Below, in pieces: positions 21,955-34,060 of a DNA stretch of 64,000 nt. Origin of the DNA: Terfezia claveryi (lineage: Eukaryota > Ascomycota > Pezizomycetes > Pezizales > Pezizaceae). How positions within the stretch are numbered: the stretch's first letter is position 1; each line of letters begins with the position of its first letter. The notes below the pieces were generated by a model. The model made no database searches. It was not told the DNA's origin and saw only the letters and a program-made list of their open reading frames with translations. The translations under genes were made by a program, and so were the position numbers. The stretch is from assembly GCA_015179025.1 (NCBI GenBank), contig WHUX01000097.1:124001-188000 (forward strand). Reading direction: 5' to 3'.

Positions 21955-22609
21955 TATTGAAAGGTTATTATGAGCAGAGATATCGCGGTAGTAATTACGG
22001 AGGTAGTAGTGGTGGACAGTAGTGCTATGAAACAGAGAGTGCAAGTGAGCAGAAGTACAAGCGAGCAGAAGTGCGAGATAGCAGATGGTGGAACTATGTC
22101 GAGAGTAGACAGTCTATTAAGTCTAATCGAGAAGTGTGTAGAACTAGATACAGGAGTAGAAAACTCATATATAATAGTACAAGTGGAGGGTAAAGATCTA
22201 GTAATGAAATCTAAGTTACATAACCTAAGAATAGTATATTGTGCACATGTAAATGAAGAAATATATGGAGGTGTGCTACTGAGACAGTAATATGAGTCAA
22301 CGAATATAACAGAAAGTCATAGAAGTGGTAATCATTGAGTCATGACAACTGAGACAAGTAAGTAGTAACCTTAAATAGTAAAGCAGCATCATGCAATGAT
22401 AATAGATACTAAGTTAGGAAAGTAAGCAAAAATAATAAGAACATGTGAATGACATGTGAACACATGTGAAAGAAATAATACAGAAGTCCTTAATCAGGTA
22501 GCAAGTGTCCATATTGGGTATCAGCATAATGTGGAAATATTCATAAGAGAGAACAATGTATTGTATGGAAATACTTAACTATATCGAAAGGGAATGATTA
22601 TTTTCAACA
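21955..22609 (-). repeat. Copia 3' LTR (coding strand -)
   Basis: Direct repeat of 27201-27838, differing by scattered transitions and a few indels. Confidence 0.9.
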
Positions 22610-22623
22610 CCCCTTCTTACTTG

Positions 22624-24270
22624 TTATCCCATGATTAATCCTTTGAGATAGGAGAACCGTAGACCAGGAAAGGCCTTTGTACATATGTCCGCTAGATTGT
22701 GTTCACCAGGAATGTGCAAAAGCGTGATAGTGCCGGAGTTAACGAGTTCTCGGATGAAGTGGTAAGCAACGTCAATATGCTTTGACTTATCGGAGATTCG
22801 AGGATTATGAAACAGGTCGATAGAGCCATTATTGTCATAAGAGAGGGCAGAGGGAATATCTTTGATAGAGAGCTCACTTAGTGCATTCTGAAGCCAAATT
22901 TGTTGTTTAGCAGCAGTAGAACCAGCAATGTATTCTGCTTCGGTAGTGGAGGTTGTTATGCATTTTTGTTTTTGTGATCTCCAGCAGATAGTATAAGAGG
23001 TGAGCTTGAAGATATATCCTGAGGTCGACCGTCGAGTGTCACAACATCCAACAAAGTCTGAATCAGTAAATCCTTCAAGTGAAAGAGGTTGTCCGAGTTT
23101 GTAGGTCAAGGTAAGATTATGAGTACCCTTAAGGTAGCATAGGACTTATTTAACTGCTTCGAGGTAATCCTTCAATGGTTTGTGAGAGAATTGTGAGAGA
23201 AGAGTTACAGAGTAAGCCAGGTTAGGACATGTTCCAATAACTGCATACATGAGTAATCCAATGATTTGTTGATAGAGGGAGATGTCGGTAACCTTATCTT
23301 CATCTATACATTGTCGAAGAGTATGGTTCAAATCAAGAGGAAGAGTGACGGGGTTGCAGTCCATCATACTGAAATGTTCGAGGATCTTGTCGATGTACGA
23401 GGATTGGGATAGTGTGATACTGTGCTTAGAGTACTCAATTCGAATTCCTAGAAGCCAATGTAAGTTACCTATATCAGTTAACTTAAACTCTCGTTTGAGT
23501 GACTGTTTGGTAGACTTCATAATGGCTGAGTCTTTATATCCGAATAAAGTAATGTCGTCGACATAAAGGGCGAGTATAATTGTGCCAGACTTATGGATGA
23601 AGACACAGGGGTCTAAGGCACAAGCAGAGAAACCTATTGTCAGGAGGAAAGATGTTAATCATCCATACCATTGACGAGGAGACTGCTTTAATCCATAAAT
23701 GGATCGGTTAAGTTTAGCACACATGTCATTAATCTGGGTACCTTTCGGGAGTTGCATGTAGATAATTTCATTCAAAGAGCCGTAAAGGAAGGCTACTTTG
23801 ATATCCATTTGTTGAGGTTCCTATTGGAAGTAAGCAGATAAAGCAGTAAGGAGGTGGAGAGAGTCATATTAGACAACAGGAGAGAAGATTTCATCAAAGT
23901 CTGTGCCGGGTTGTTGAGAGAAACCTTAAGCAACTAGACGAGCCTTGTACTGATCAATATTCCCATTAGCATCTCACTTAATCTTAAATACCTACTTGCT
24001 TCCAATAATATTCCTATCCTGTAGTATTGGAACCACTTTCCAAACATCTTGATCCTTCATAACTTCCAACTCATCATTCATAGCCTTTCTCCATTTTTCT
24101 TCATCAGGTGAATTAACAGCCTGTTTAAAGGTTTAAGGTTCATCACCATATTGTAAGACTAAAGTGATTAATACTTTATCTTCTTCATTATCCTCATCAA
24201 AGACTTCAGGTGGGTCTTCGATTAATCTAGAATGACCATCAAACTGTATCTTTGTACTGATTATGGGGAC
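22624..24270 (-). pseudogene. Copia reverse transcriptase and RNase H
   Basis: The 23520-23146 frame has LKREFKLTDIGNLHWLLGIR and QSSYIDKILEHFSM, typical of the copia RT C-terminal half. 23109-22624 has the RNase H signatures SDFVGCCDTRRSTSGYIF and STTEAEYIAGSTAAKQQIWL. The RT N-terminal half (24270-23530) is broken by stops. The DDxD catalytic box region near 23570 reads as LYVDD-like on the minus strand. Confidence 0.9.
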
Positions 24271-24279
24271 GATAGGAGC

Positions 24280-25781
24280 TTATGCAGTTCCGAATTTGAT
24301 TGGTTTAAAAACAGCTCGACCTGCCTTGGTAATGGTTGTAGGTCTAACTATTTTTCCACTAATGATTCGGATGAAGTTTCCATCGTTGGAATTATCAGGT
24401 AAAGATTGTCGAAGGTCTTGAGGAAGTGAAGCAAGTGGTGAATATTCATCTCGATTTTGAGGTGGAGGAGGTAAGTGAACTTGTGGAGTTGGTTTGGATA
24501 TTGGTCCAGGAGCTAGTGGGGGAGAAGATGACATTGCAGTTGATGTTGGAGGAATAGGTAGTGAGGAAGTAGTTGTGTCCAATATTATTTCAGTCAGATG
24601 GGAAAGAGTCATACTAGGGAACCATGCTTTATGAACAAGTGGGTGTCCCTTAAAATACCATTCTTCTGCTTGTTTTAGATTTTGTATGCATCATTGTTGC
24701 CAGAGATATTCGTTTGGGAATTCTGAGCTAGTGTATAGGATTACTTCAAGTGGAAAAGTAGGAGGAGAAGCAGTATTCGTAGTTGGTGACCATGATGGAT
24801 TAGTTGAGTTAGATGTAGGTGGAGGTACCCCTTCTAGAGTTGTACTCGGTCCGAAAATGACATCTTGTGCTTGAACTGTATATGTATGCTTTCTAGAAGT
24901 TACATGAACCTTGTAGATAGCTGTGCTATTAGTATAACCAATGAATATACCTTTCTCAGCTCATGGTAGGAGTTTACTGCCTGCAGGTCGTCGTTCCTTA
25001 GGTATATATATATAACATTCCTTACCCAAGGGTTGAAGGTGAGAGATGGTAGGTTTATTGCCATGAAAAACCTCGTAGGGAGTCTTCCCTTTGACAGCAC
25101 TATGAGGTAACCTATTTCGGAGGTAGGTCGAAGTTGAGCATGCTTCAGCCCAGAATCTTTTGTCCATATTCGTCAACATAGCCCTCATCATGTTCTGTAT
25201 TGTTCGGTTGAAGCATTCAGCTATACCATTAGATTCATGAGAGTAAGGGGGCGTTAGTTCATGCACGATGCCTTTTGACTTAAAGAACTGTTTGAGATCT
25301 TTGTTAACATACTCTCCACCATTATCAGTACAAAACCGTTTAACATAGTGTGATATTTGCTTTTTAACCAAGGTAACAAAGTCTTGGATTGATTTGGTTG
25401 AGTCAGATTTCTGTTTAAGGAAGTAGACCCAAGAAGCATGAGAGTAGTCATCAATAAGTATGATGAAGTAGCTTGCTCCACCAAAAGAGGGTATGGGGAG
25501 TTTACTACTAAGATCTGAGTGAATAAGTTCAAGAATATTGGAGGCACGAGATGTTGTAGACTTAGAGACAGAGTGAGTAGATTTAGCGAGTATGCATGGC
25601 TCGCAATGATAGTTATCAGGGGGTGTTGGGAAAATATCACTGTCAGAGTAGAGTTCTTTATGCTTGAGGATAGTAATGGCTTGATGACCGAATGACTGAT
25701 GCCAGTGATCGATAGTTTTTCAAGATAAGGAAACCAATGCCTTTTCATTTGACTCAATAATAAACAGGAGACTTCCAACAA
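24280..25781 (-). pseudogene. Copia integrase and linker region
   Basis: The 25371-24961 frame contains CTDNGGEYVNKDLKQFF, then SHESNGIAECFNRTIQNMMR and KTPYEVFHGNKP, the DDE integrase core and GKGY-type end of copia. The upstream frame (25781-25254) holds the first half with frame breaks. The Pro/Ser-rich linker 24612-24280 separates it from the reverse transcriptase, as is usual. Confidence 0.88.
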
Positions 25782-25838
25782 ATTCCATCATAAATAATAC
25801 AGAATCATTGCCTTTCTTCATAACATGAAACCCAAAGT

Positions 25839-27123
25839 CTATAGAAAAAGTGGAAAGATGAGATCGAATAGCATTCTAAGAAAAAGTGGAAAGACGAGAT
25901 CGAACAGCATTCCAAGAAAACAGTGAATGACCAAGAGAAGGAACATATCGAACATTGACAAGACGAACAGTGGAAGTAGAGCCGTTAAAGAGTAGACAGT
26001 TAAGAAGGACTGTCCCTTTTCCTTTACTTTGTGGAGATTATTGCCTGCTCCTTCTACAGTTCCACTATCCTCTGAAAAGTTCTCAAAGTGTCCTATGTCG
26101 TTGGTCATATGAGCACTGCACGCTGTATCGAATTTCCAGATAGTTTTTCGAGATGGGTTACTGACGCTGAGAGCCTCGTCCTTGGAGCTACCAGAGCTAC
26201 CAACGATAAGAGCCTGTTCCTTCTTGTCTTCCTTCTTTTTATCCTTTTTCTTATCCTCATTTGACTTCTTCAACTTTTACACTTCTGCTATGTATGACCT
26301 GTATATTTGCCGAGTTGATGCTTTTTGTAATAGGTGCATTCCACATTGGAGTCCTTGTTCTGTTGTTGTGATTGCTGCTGTTGAGGCTTGCCTTTCTTCT
26401 TGAAGGAGGTAGAGAGAGCAGTATCCCATTTTTTGATTTCAGAACCAACAGAGAGAAGTTGGAATTTTGCATCGGCATATGTAAGGTCGGACTTAATTGA
26501 GAGGTTATCGACTATATTAGAGTAATGTTCGACGAGGAAGGAGAGAAGGATATCCCTTTTGGCTTCGTCCTTATCAAGGAAAGTGTGGAGGGATTTGCAA
26601 TATTTATCTGAAGAGTCAGTAAGAGAGTAAAGTCGAGACCACTCAGTCTCATATTGCTCAATGAAGTTGGCGAAGAAGGTAGTAGGAGTGTAGGTTGAGG
26701 CTAAGGTGAAGAGTATGTGCAGTTGATGTACGAAAGAGAATGGAGTATTATGGTAATACTTGTCTTTGAGATGAGTCCAGATTTCGTATGGTGAATCAAA
26801 TTTAGAGACGACCTTCAGTATAGGTTTGCTGATAACCTGTATTAGCATGAGGATAGCTTGATTTTCCATTGCTGTAAAGAGTTCTTTCTCTTCTTGTGTC
26901 GCATCTATCGCAGGTTTAAGTCCTTAATAACAAGTTCCTTACATCCCATGCCTCTTATAATCATCTTGACAGTATCAGCCCAGTCTTCGTAGTTGTCTTT
27001 GCCAGTAAGTAACTCGATGTTGTCAAGTTTGACTAGAATAGGCTTGAAGTCTTTCAGTGGTCGGAAGATAGAGGGTATAGCCTTTCCTTTACTGCCAGAA
27101 CCAGATCCTGAACCAGATACCAT
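25839..27123 (-). pseudogene. Copia gag and protease region
   Basis: Starts at ATG 27121-27123 (MVSGSGSGSGSKGK), with LTGKDNYEDWADTVKMII, the usual copia gag opening. The 26869-26288 frame carries the UBN2-type gag core (FDSPYEIWTHLKDKYY) and ends in a degenerate zinc knuckle (CTYYKKHQLGKYTGHT, where CxxC-x4-H-x4-C is expected). The protease follows near 26150 with FDTACSAHMTND, where an active enzyme usually has DSGAS/TSH. Several frames and stops are needed to read it. Confidence 0.85.
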
Positions 27124-27188
27124 TGTATAGATATATGTAGGAGGGAAGATGAATACGAGAAAGTTATCGAGTTGTCCTGAGCTATTCC

Positions 27189-27200
27189 GGGCTCATAACC
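27189..27200 (-). promoter_or_regulatory. Copia primer-binding site, half-tRNA type
   Basis: Directly next to the 5' LTR the minus strand reads GGTTATGAGCCC. This is the complement of GGGCTCATAACC, the anticodon arm of initiator tRNA-Met. Copia, Ty5 and relatives are known to prime from an internally cleaved initiator tRNA, so the site fits the family. Confidence 0.8.
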
Positions 27201-27838
27201 TATTGAAAGGTTATTATGAGTGGAGGTATCGCGGTAGTAATTATGGAGGTAGTAGCGGTGGACAGTAGTGCTATGAAACAGAGAGTGCGAGCGAGCAGAA
27301 GTGCAAGATAGCAGATGGTAGAACTATATTGAGAGTAGACAGTCTATTAAGTCTAATCGAGAAGTGTGTAGAACTAGATACAGGAGTAGAAAACTCGTAT
27401 ATAATAGTACAAGTTGAGGGTAAAGATCTAGTAATGAAATCTAAGTTACATAACCTAAGAATAGTATATCGTGCACATATGAATGAAGAAATACATGGAG
27501 GTGTACTACTGAGATAGTAATATGAGTCAATGAATATAACAGAAAGTTATAGAAGTGGTGATCGTTGAGTCATAACAACTAAGACAAGTAAGCAGTAACC
27601 TTAAGTAGTAAAGCAGCATTATGCAACGATAATAGATACTAAGTTAGGAAAGTAAGCAAAGATAATAAGAACATGTGAACGACATGTGAACACATATGAA
27701 AGAAATAATACAGAAGTCCTTAATTGGGTAGCAAGTGTCCATATTGGGTATCAGCATAATGTGGAAATAATCGTAAGAGAGAACGATGTATTGTATGGAA
27801 ATACTTAACTATATGAAAGGAAATGATTATTTTCAACA
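27201..27838 (-). repeat. Copia 5' LTR (coding strand -)
   Basis: The primer-binding site abuts it at 27189-27200. Confidence 0.9.
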
Positions 27839-27843
27839 ACCTC

Positions 27844-28240
27844 TACCTTATACTGAGGGATATTGTGGATGAAGCTGCTACTGAAAAGAGTAGACAAAAA
27901 GGCAAGAAAGTCTAATACATTGAGGGCTCTGATAAAGTAGGCATTGCACAGGTGCCAATTCTAGTAGCTTATCAGCTAGCGCACCACCTAGCAAAGTATC
28001 CAGTAGAGCTGGTGGCAGAGCAGTAGGCAGTAGGGCAGGCAGTAGCATAGGCAGTGGGGCAGGCAGTGGCGTGGTAGTGGGGCAGGCAGTAAGGCGGGCA
28101 GTGAGGTGGGCAGTGGGATGGGTAGTGGGGCAGGCAGTGGGGCGGGTAGTGGGCAGGCAGTGGGGTGGGTAGTGGGGCAGCTAGAGGCCAGGCTTCTAAA
28201 ATAGCTACAACAAATGAGAGCCCCCTCAAGTAAGGAGGAC
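27844..28240 (+). pseudogene. ORF B second part with AVGQ-like repeats
   Basis: The frame from ORF B part 1 continues here (YLILRDIVDEAATEKSRQKG, then AYQLAHHLAKYPVEL). It then enters a 12-bp tandem array (28015-28190, GGCAGTGGGGCA type) that encodes Ala/Val/Gly/Gln repeats with TAG stops that look like former CAG. The small ORF at 28281 may be the end of the same protein in a shifted frame. Confidence 0.45.
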
Positions 28241-28280
28241 ACAAGATGGCGAAAAGAAAAAGAAATTTCGGTTAGGGTTT

Positions 28281-28496
28281 ATGGCTGAAAACCTTGATAT
28301 AGATGAACGAATTAGAGAACTTAAACGAGCGGCGGTCTCGGAGAAAGATAAGGATAAGGCATTGAAGATTGAGGATGCAGCCAACGCATTATTCGGAAGC
28401 AAGGAAAGGAAGGATACCAACCTAGCATTAGAAATCCTGCAGGATTTACTTAAAGTAATGAGGGTGGAACCAATTGTCATAAGTGACTCCGAATAA
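28281..28496 (+). CDS. Short charged ORF, possible C-terminus of ORF B
   Basis: 71 codons from ATG 28281 to TAA. It is rich in Glu/Lys/Arg/Asp with heptad-like helices (DERIRELKRAAVSEKDKDK; LALEILQDLLKVMR). It has no stop, unlike its decayed neighbours, and the same frame is open back to 28218 (Lys-rich). I do not recognise it. It may be an independent small protein or the last exon of ORF B. Confidence 0.35.
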   Translation: MAENLDIDERIRELKRAAVSEKDKDKALKIEDAANALFGSKERKDTNLALEILQDLLKVMRVEPIVISDSE

Positions 28497-28697
28497 GAGC
28501 AGGGTACTATGTAGAAGGTCGTGAGCAGGGTTTTTAGTTTGTTATATTTTTAGTTCGCATATTTTGCATTTTTAGTTTTTATTTAGGTTTTATTTAGGAA
28601 AATTAGATCTCGTTGTATGCCCAGACCATAATATTTTTATACAGCTTAAATTTATATTATTCAGTTTGAATATTTCATACCAGATCTTATTTAGGGC

Positions 28698-28718
28698 ATC
28701 ACCTGCATCGCAGGTGAT
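28698..28718. repeat. Solitary hairpin identical to the array consensus
   Basis: ATCACCTGC ATC GCAGGTGAT, a perfect 9-bp stem with a 3-nt loop. It lies 135 bp upstream of the helicase start codon and 7.5 kb from the array. Confidence 0.85.
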
Positions 28719-28852
28719 TAAAATTCTCCACACTGAAATGACAATGAATTTCTCAGCATTATCCCTTACGTAATAAGGATTTTCTTTATAGTTCATCCTC
28801 GCAAAACAGCTGCGATTTACTAAGAACAACTCCAAAGACTCTCAAAGGAGTA

Positions 28853-31140
28853 ATGGCTGCTCAAGATAATGAAGAACTCTTACTTTGACTCACTGGTAAA
28901 GGCTTATTTATGATTTCGGAGATGCTGGAGAGTGAGACATATCTACTGGATCAACTAAGAGCGAAGATAGTAAGGTGGCCAAGCAAATAGCTCTAGCTTG
29001 AGATGTCACCCTAAGGGTTATTGGATGGCAAATTGAAGCTGCAGCATGCTTACTGGAAGGAAAGATTAGTTAATTATCACAAGAACTGGGGATGGCAAAA
29101 CATTCTGTTTCCTCTTAGCAGCATTGGTGGTGATGGACAGAACTATAATGGTGGTGACGCCTCTAATCTCATTGGAAAATTGTCATGTACATATTCATAT
29201 TGCTCTATTAAGTACATAGCTAATAGTTCTATAGCTGGAGACTATAAAGAGGTATGGGATTAAGGTATATATGATGAACGCAAAAAGCCTGGCTGAAGAT
29301 ACTACTTTGGTCAATAAGGTAATGTTAGGCTATTATCAACTCATTTTTGTTTGCCCTGAACTCTTGAAGGTTAATTATCCGGTATTTCAATGTCTATCAA
29401 AATCCAAAATTTTTACCAAGCATCTATTGGGATTCATGATTGATGAGGCTCACTTATGTCATTAGTAGTCAGTTGATAAAAGTGTCCTCGTTCTTAAGGT
29501 ATCTTATACTAACTCATATACCTTAGGTGCACATTTTGTGCAGACTACACCAACTTGGGTTTGTTACGAATATTTTTCCCCAAGATAGCTTTAATGGTAC
29601 TATCTGTGACTATTCCACTTCATGTTCGGGGATTTATCCACATAACTTTACAGTTTCTAAAAAATTGTGCTTTAATCCAGTGTTCGGTGAACCGTGAAAA
29701 TGTATGCCTAATCGCACGGGCCATCTGCGGCAATCTGGAATCCTATGAAGACCTAAAGTGTCTGTTGCCTAAGTCAATAAAATCAGACTATAGAGAGGAA
29801 ATCTGGAAAACTATAATATTTACTGATAGTTTAAAGGAGTATTATTGAATCACTACCCAATTAGCTAGATTTTTACCCCACAATGTATTTGAATATAATC
29901 CTAAGGCAATACTTGAATATTCAACTGGGATTACTACAGAACACAGAGCTTATAATCTCGAACAATTTATTGAAGGTAATTGCAGGATTTTGGTTTGTAC
30001 AGATATATGTGGAATGGGCTTAGATATCCTAGATGTTGAAAGGGTAGTATAATGGTGTTTATCTCAACACTATAACTTAAATTCACTCTACCAGCATTTC
30101 GGGCAAGTAGCATATCGACAAGATATTCAGGGCATTGGAATACTCTTCTATACTTCCTACACTGAAATTACTACAGAACACACCTCCGAGGCACAAATTT
30201 ATACTCGTGCATGAGTCCATCCCAATTACAGCACAGTAGCACAAGACATAGTCAGATTTGATATGGGTTTGGAGACTTTGACTGCTGGATATGGGCTTAA
30301 GAGAAAAGCTGAATCTATAGATACTAGAAACCTAAAAGCCACCAAACTTATGATCTCAAAGGAATTCTCTGAGTTGATGCTCGAGGAGACTAGTGCAAAC
30401 TCGAATCAGGATCCTACCAGTGTCGAAAATGCATTAAATGCATACAATGTCAATGAAATACAAGTTTCCCATAAATGTAAAGTGAGCAAATCTTTGCCAT
30501 TAGTTTGCAGAGCCATTCTATCCTTTGTGAACACAAATAAATACTGTCGACAGATTATTTTGAAATATTTCGGAGAATGCCCTATGCTCTCGACTAGCTA
30601 TCCTTGTTGCGATCTCTGTATGGGAATGCAAATTCCCCCTGAGATCAGAGCCTTGATCCTACCAAAACTGACGCCGCCCCAGTAAAGCATCCACTCTACA
30701 AAAACTATCACCCCTCTTCTACAGGACCTCAAGGATGCACTGTAGCAGAACCTGACTCAATTGTGTAGTGCTCAATAGCGAAGCATAGGTGGAACCAAAA
30801 GATTTTGTCCCTACTTACTAGGCGTTTTGTAAAACCAAAAGGAGATTAATCTTATTGTTGCCCATTCGGCATCTATTAAGACACTTAAACATGTCTCCAA
30901 AGCCATTAACAAAAAAGAATCCAGATATGATGGAGATGTCAAGCTCACTACGATTAATAAAGTTTTTGATGAAGTTATTACAACAATACGAGACCGATAC
31001 CTAGCTGCCATGCCTCCTCCACCTCCATGATCTATAGTACCCCAACCTGCATTGACTAAACTTACCAATGACTCCAATATTACTTCCAAGTTATGCTCAC
31101 TGGTCCAGCTACCCCCATGTCTACCTCCTAAGCCTTGAAA
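28853..31140 (+). pseudogene. RecQ-type SF2 DNA helicase of the large element
   Basis: Reading starts at ATG 28853 and needs several frame changes and stop skips. Helicase motifs appear in order: GWQIEAAACLLEGK (motif 0), Walker A TRTGDGKTFCF (~29085-29115), VVTPLISLEN (motif Ia), LIFVCPEL, IDEAHLCH (motif II, DEAH, ~29435-29465), CRILVCTDICGMGLDILDV (motif V, ~29985-30045) and a YQHFGQ...RQ stretch (motif VI). The C-terminal part is open (30263-30685) with a CCDLC motif, and a coherent tail continues to ~31140. Fungal RecQ-like helicases of this type often occur in repeats. Here it is one of two convergent genes inside the inverted repeats and probably served transposition. Confidence 0.85.
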
Positions 31141-31406
31141 AGTCCGTTCCGACAAAGGTGTTAAATGAGGCCCTCGTTCTCAAGTGAACCTGGTACTTGA
31201 ACCTCAGCCCGCTGACTCTCAGCCCACTCACTAATGATTACCTCAGCTTTTTCAATGTATTACTAATCCCTTTTGCTTGTAATATACCAGTTTGCCCCAT
31301 GTTTAATCTAATAGAGACATTTCGCACCATGGCCTAGTAGACAATACGTGCTCATAATAATATCCATTGCTAAATTACAAATATTTCCCATCCCTTTCAA
31401 GCCAAA

Positions 31407-31661
31407 TCTTTAGTTATCTCCTACTTGACTATCACTATCCTCCAATACCCAACCATCATCTCCTCCATACTCATCTATAGACTCTTTGCCTTCATCCACC
31501 TCAAAGCTCCCTTCCTCATATCACGCACTTCTTTCCTTACATGTCAAATCATATACTATATCCCCATACTCTATTTCTCCTTCATCCTCCTTATCAACTT
31601 CATCTCCTTCACCACTTCCCTTATTATTCCCTGCCACCAAATTATTGTCTACCTACACCTC
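31407..31661 (-). pseudogene. Acidic C-terminal tail of the DUF6589-like gene
   Basis: On the minus strand this reads as an Asp/Glu/Gly-rich tail (EVDKEDEGEIEYGDI, DEYGGDDGWVLEDSDSQ) ending at a stop near 31407. It follows in sense from 40621-40740 once the gypsy element and one CATAT are removed; the segment before it is Glu-rich (ENLEENLEENME). Confidence 0.5.
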
Positions 31662-31666
31662 CATAT

Positions 31667-32346
31667 TGTAATGAATAGTACTAGACAGTATTCATTCGGT
31701 ACCATTTATACAATCTATATCTGTAGGCACGGACGTTTGTATATTTCGGTTCTGCTAAGGTAAGACCTCAGAAGGGTAGGGAGATTACTATGTGGGACGT
31801 TCCCGAAGGGAACAGTAATTAACTGGTGTAATCTATCTTATATGATTTGTGCTATCTAAGCTATATAATCTTGATCTAATCGGAATATAGGCTTGCTTGC
31901 TCTGAGTGCTTGCTTGGTTGCTTCTTCTCTTTCTGTGGATTCCAGAGGGAATCCAGCGGCCTATTTATACTCGTCTGAGATCTGATGACTAAGGAAATAA
32001 ATACAATAAAGGGTGGCACACCAGAAGGTGGTGCGCTGTACAAAAAGGGTCATGTGGCCATAGTAATAAGTCACATGCCTTAAACAATGGTTATGTGGCT
32101 ATAGTAATGAGTCACACGGCTTTAAACAGAGGTCACGCGGCCATAATGAGGGTGTGCTCATATGGCAAGTTCCATGGAAGTTCCCATGGCAAATTCCGCA
32201 TGCTATGGATGCTTATAAAGCAATAGGAGGTAATAGAAGGCTAGTCCTTCAACCGAGAGGCTTAGTTACATAACATAGTAGTAATATAGGAAATACAAAA
32301 GTATATAATCAATTATATAAGCAATGAAACAATGTTCTCCATTACA
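31667..32346 (-). repeat. Gypsy 3' LTR (coding strand -)
   Basis: Direct repeat of 39939-40615; the differences seen by eye are mostly transitions. Confidence 0.93.
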
Positions 32347-32589
32347 CTTCCCCACATAGAAGGATTTCCTATCCTTACTTCTTTTGTTCTGCCATATTGG
32401 TTTCCATACGTCCTAAGATTTGATGCATTGTTAATACATTAGCATTAACATAAATATCCTTAGTATTTCCTTGACTCATGATTCTATCTCGTTCTTGTTG
32501 GATGAGAGCTCGGGTCTCATCTCTAGTTCATGGTCCTTGTTTTCCTTTAGTCCTTCGACGTCTCTTGAATGTATCTTCCATGCTTCTGG

Positions 32590-34060
32590 TCATCCAGAAG
32601 TCTTGAAGAATTTCGGTGGTGATATCCTTGGCGTTTACCCAGGAATCATATTTAGGAGAGTATCCTAGCCATCTGACCTTATATTGTCTTTCTTCAGTTC
32701 GAGAAGCTGTTCTGAATTCTAATATCTTTTCAACTTCATAACGATCTTCTTGAATTGGTCCTGGTTCCTGAGATTGTCTGTGAGGGAACTGGGTAGGATC
32801 GTTTTTGTAGTATGGTTTGAGTTTGCTAATATGAAAAGTATTATATATGAGGTGGAGGTCAGGTTGACTGGATAGGTCTAGGCTATAGTTATTGCGTTTC
32901 CGATTACTAGAAATAATGGGAAATGGGCCTAGCTATTTTGGTTTGAGTTTGGGTGAGACGTTCGATAGGTTGATATTTTCTGAGGAAAGCATAACTTGTT
33001 GTCCGACTGAAAATTTGGTTGTATTGGGTAGTCGTTTGTTCGCTTGAGATGCTTGAGTCTTCTTGGCATCATATAGGTTTTTAGACGTTACCTCATGATG
33101 TTCATTTGCAGGTACATATGCATTAATGGGGTATGGAAGTATCGATACGCCAAGATGTGCATTAAATCCAAATAGTGTGGAAAAGGGACTATTCTGTCTA
33201 GCGGCATTATACCTAGAGTTAAGTTTCAACTGTATCTCTGGTAGTTTCTGTAGCCAATCAAATCCTTCGATTTTACAGGCTCTTGCTACTTGTAGAATTT
33301 CTTTGTTCACAATTTCCGATTGTCCGTCTGCATATGGATGATATGCGGTGGACGGTTCCAACTTGATTCCTTTATTTCTAGCCCAATCTTGAAAGTGCGT
33401 TGACATAAAAAGAGTGTCGCGGTCAAAAACAATACAGAAAGGGTATCCCATAGTCGGGACTACATGAGTATCAAAGGTAGCAGTACATTGTTCTGCTGTG
33501 AAATTATCTGAGACAGGAATAAGAAACTTGAATCCTGATTGTCTATCGACAATCGTCCAAAGTCGTAAAATACAAACTACATAATCTTCTTCAACAGGAA
33601 TATTCGGGTACAAAATTGAACACTTAGTAAACACAGGTGCTAACTTAAGAAAATCCATCAATATGTCAGTCCATGGCCTACTTGGTACTTGTAATGGGGT
33701 TACGAGTCCAAGTGGTGCCTTGTTGGAATACTTTGTCCATTGACAAGTATCACAACTCTTGATATAGTCCTTAGTTGGTTCTGCAAAGGACTGGCAATCA
33801 TATCGGTCAGTAAGATATTTCATCGTTTTTTCAATGCCACCATGAGCAGTTGCTTCATGTGCATCTTTAATAACCAATTCGAGATAGTTCTTACCTTCGA
33901 TGTTAAAGGTAGAGGGCAAGACTAGTCTCCATTGTCCTTGTCGGTTCTTGACATACAAAAATCCATCTTTTATTCTATGATCCTTACGGTTCACAAAGGT
34001 ATCATAGTAGTTCTTCCAGATAGGACATACTCTTATGCACGATTGATATGCGGCTTTCAT
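32590..34060 (-). pseudogene. Gypsy integrase with C-terminal chromodomain
   Basis: The open frame 34060-32933 covers the HHCC zinc-binding domain (HEATAHGG... CDTCQWTKY) and the DDE core (LWTIVDRQSGF, the central Asp in VFDRDTLF, and a Glu following HPYADGQSE), then the GPY-like end (FSVGQQVMLSSENI). After a stop at 32931 the minus strand continues in sense with PFPII and a chromodomain at ~32755-32600 (YEVEKILEFR... YKVRWLGYSPKYDSWV). A C-terminal chromodomain defines chromoviruses and directs them to modified chromatin. Confidence 0.92.

Larger units (their letters stand above)
21955..27838 (-). mobile_element. Ty1/copia retrotransposon (degenerate)
   Basis: LTRs 21955-22609 and 27201-27838 are direct repeats. 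On the coding (minus) strand they start TGTTGAAAATAATC and end CCTTTCAATA. The target duplication is ACCCC (21950-21954) / ACCTC (27839-27843), with one C-to-T difference. Domain order on minus is gag, protease, integrase, reverse transcriptase, RNase H, the copia order. A purine tract (AAGTAAGAAGGGG) precedes the 3' LTR. Stops and frameshifts run throughout, so it cannot move by itself. It splits ORF B of the large element. Confidence 0.93.

Noticed and set aside
20814..28718. Helitron ends (hairpin plus RecQ-like helicase)
   Set aside because: No HUH/Rep motif, no TC...CTAG ends and no hairpin at an element border. Inverted repeats bound the element, so Helitron is not supported.
31425..31763. 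Hydrophobic 112-codon ORF on +
   Set aside because: It is the reverse strand of the acidic tail of the DUF6589-like gene and crosses the gypsy LTR border.
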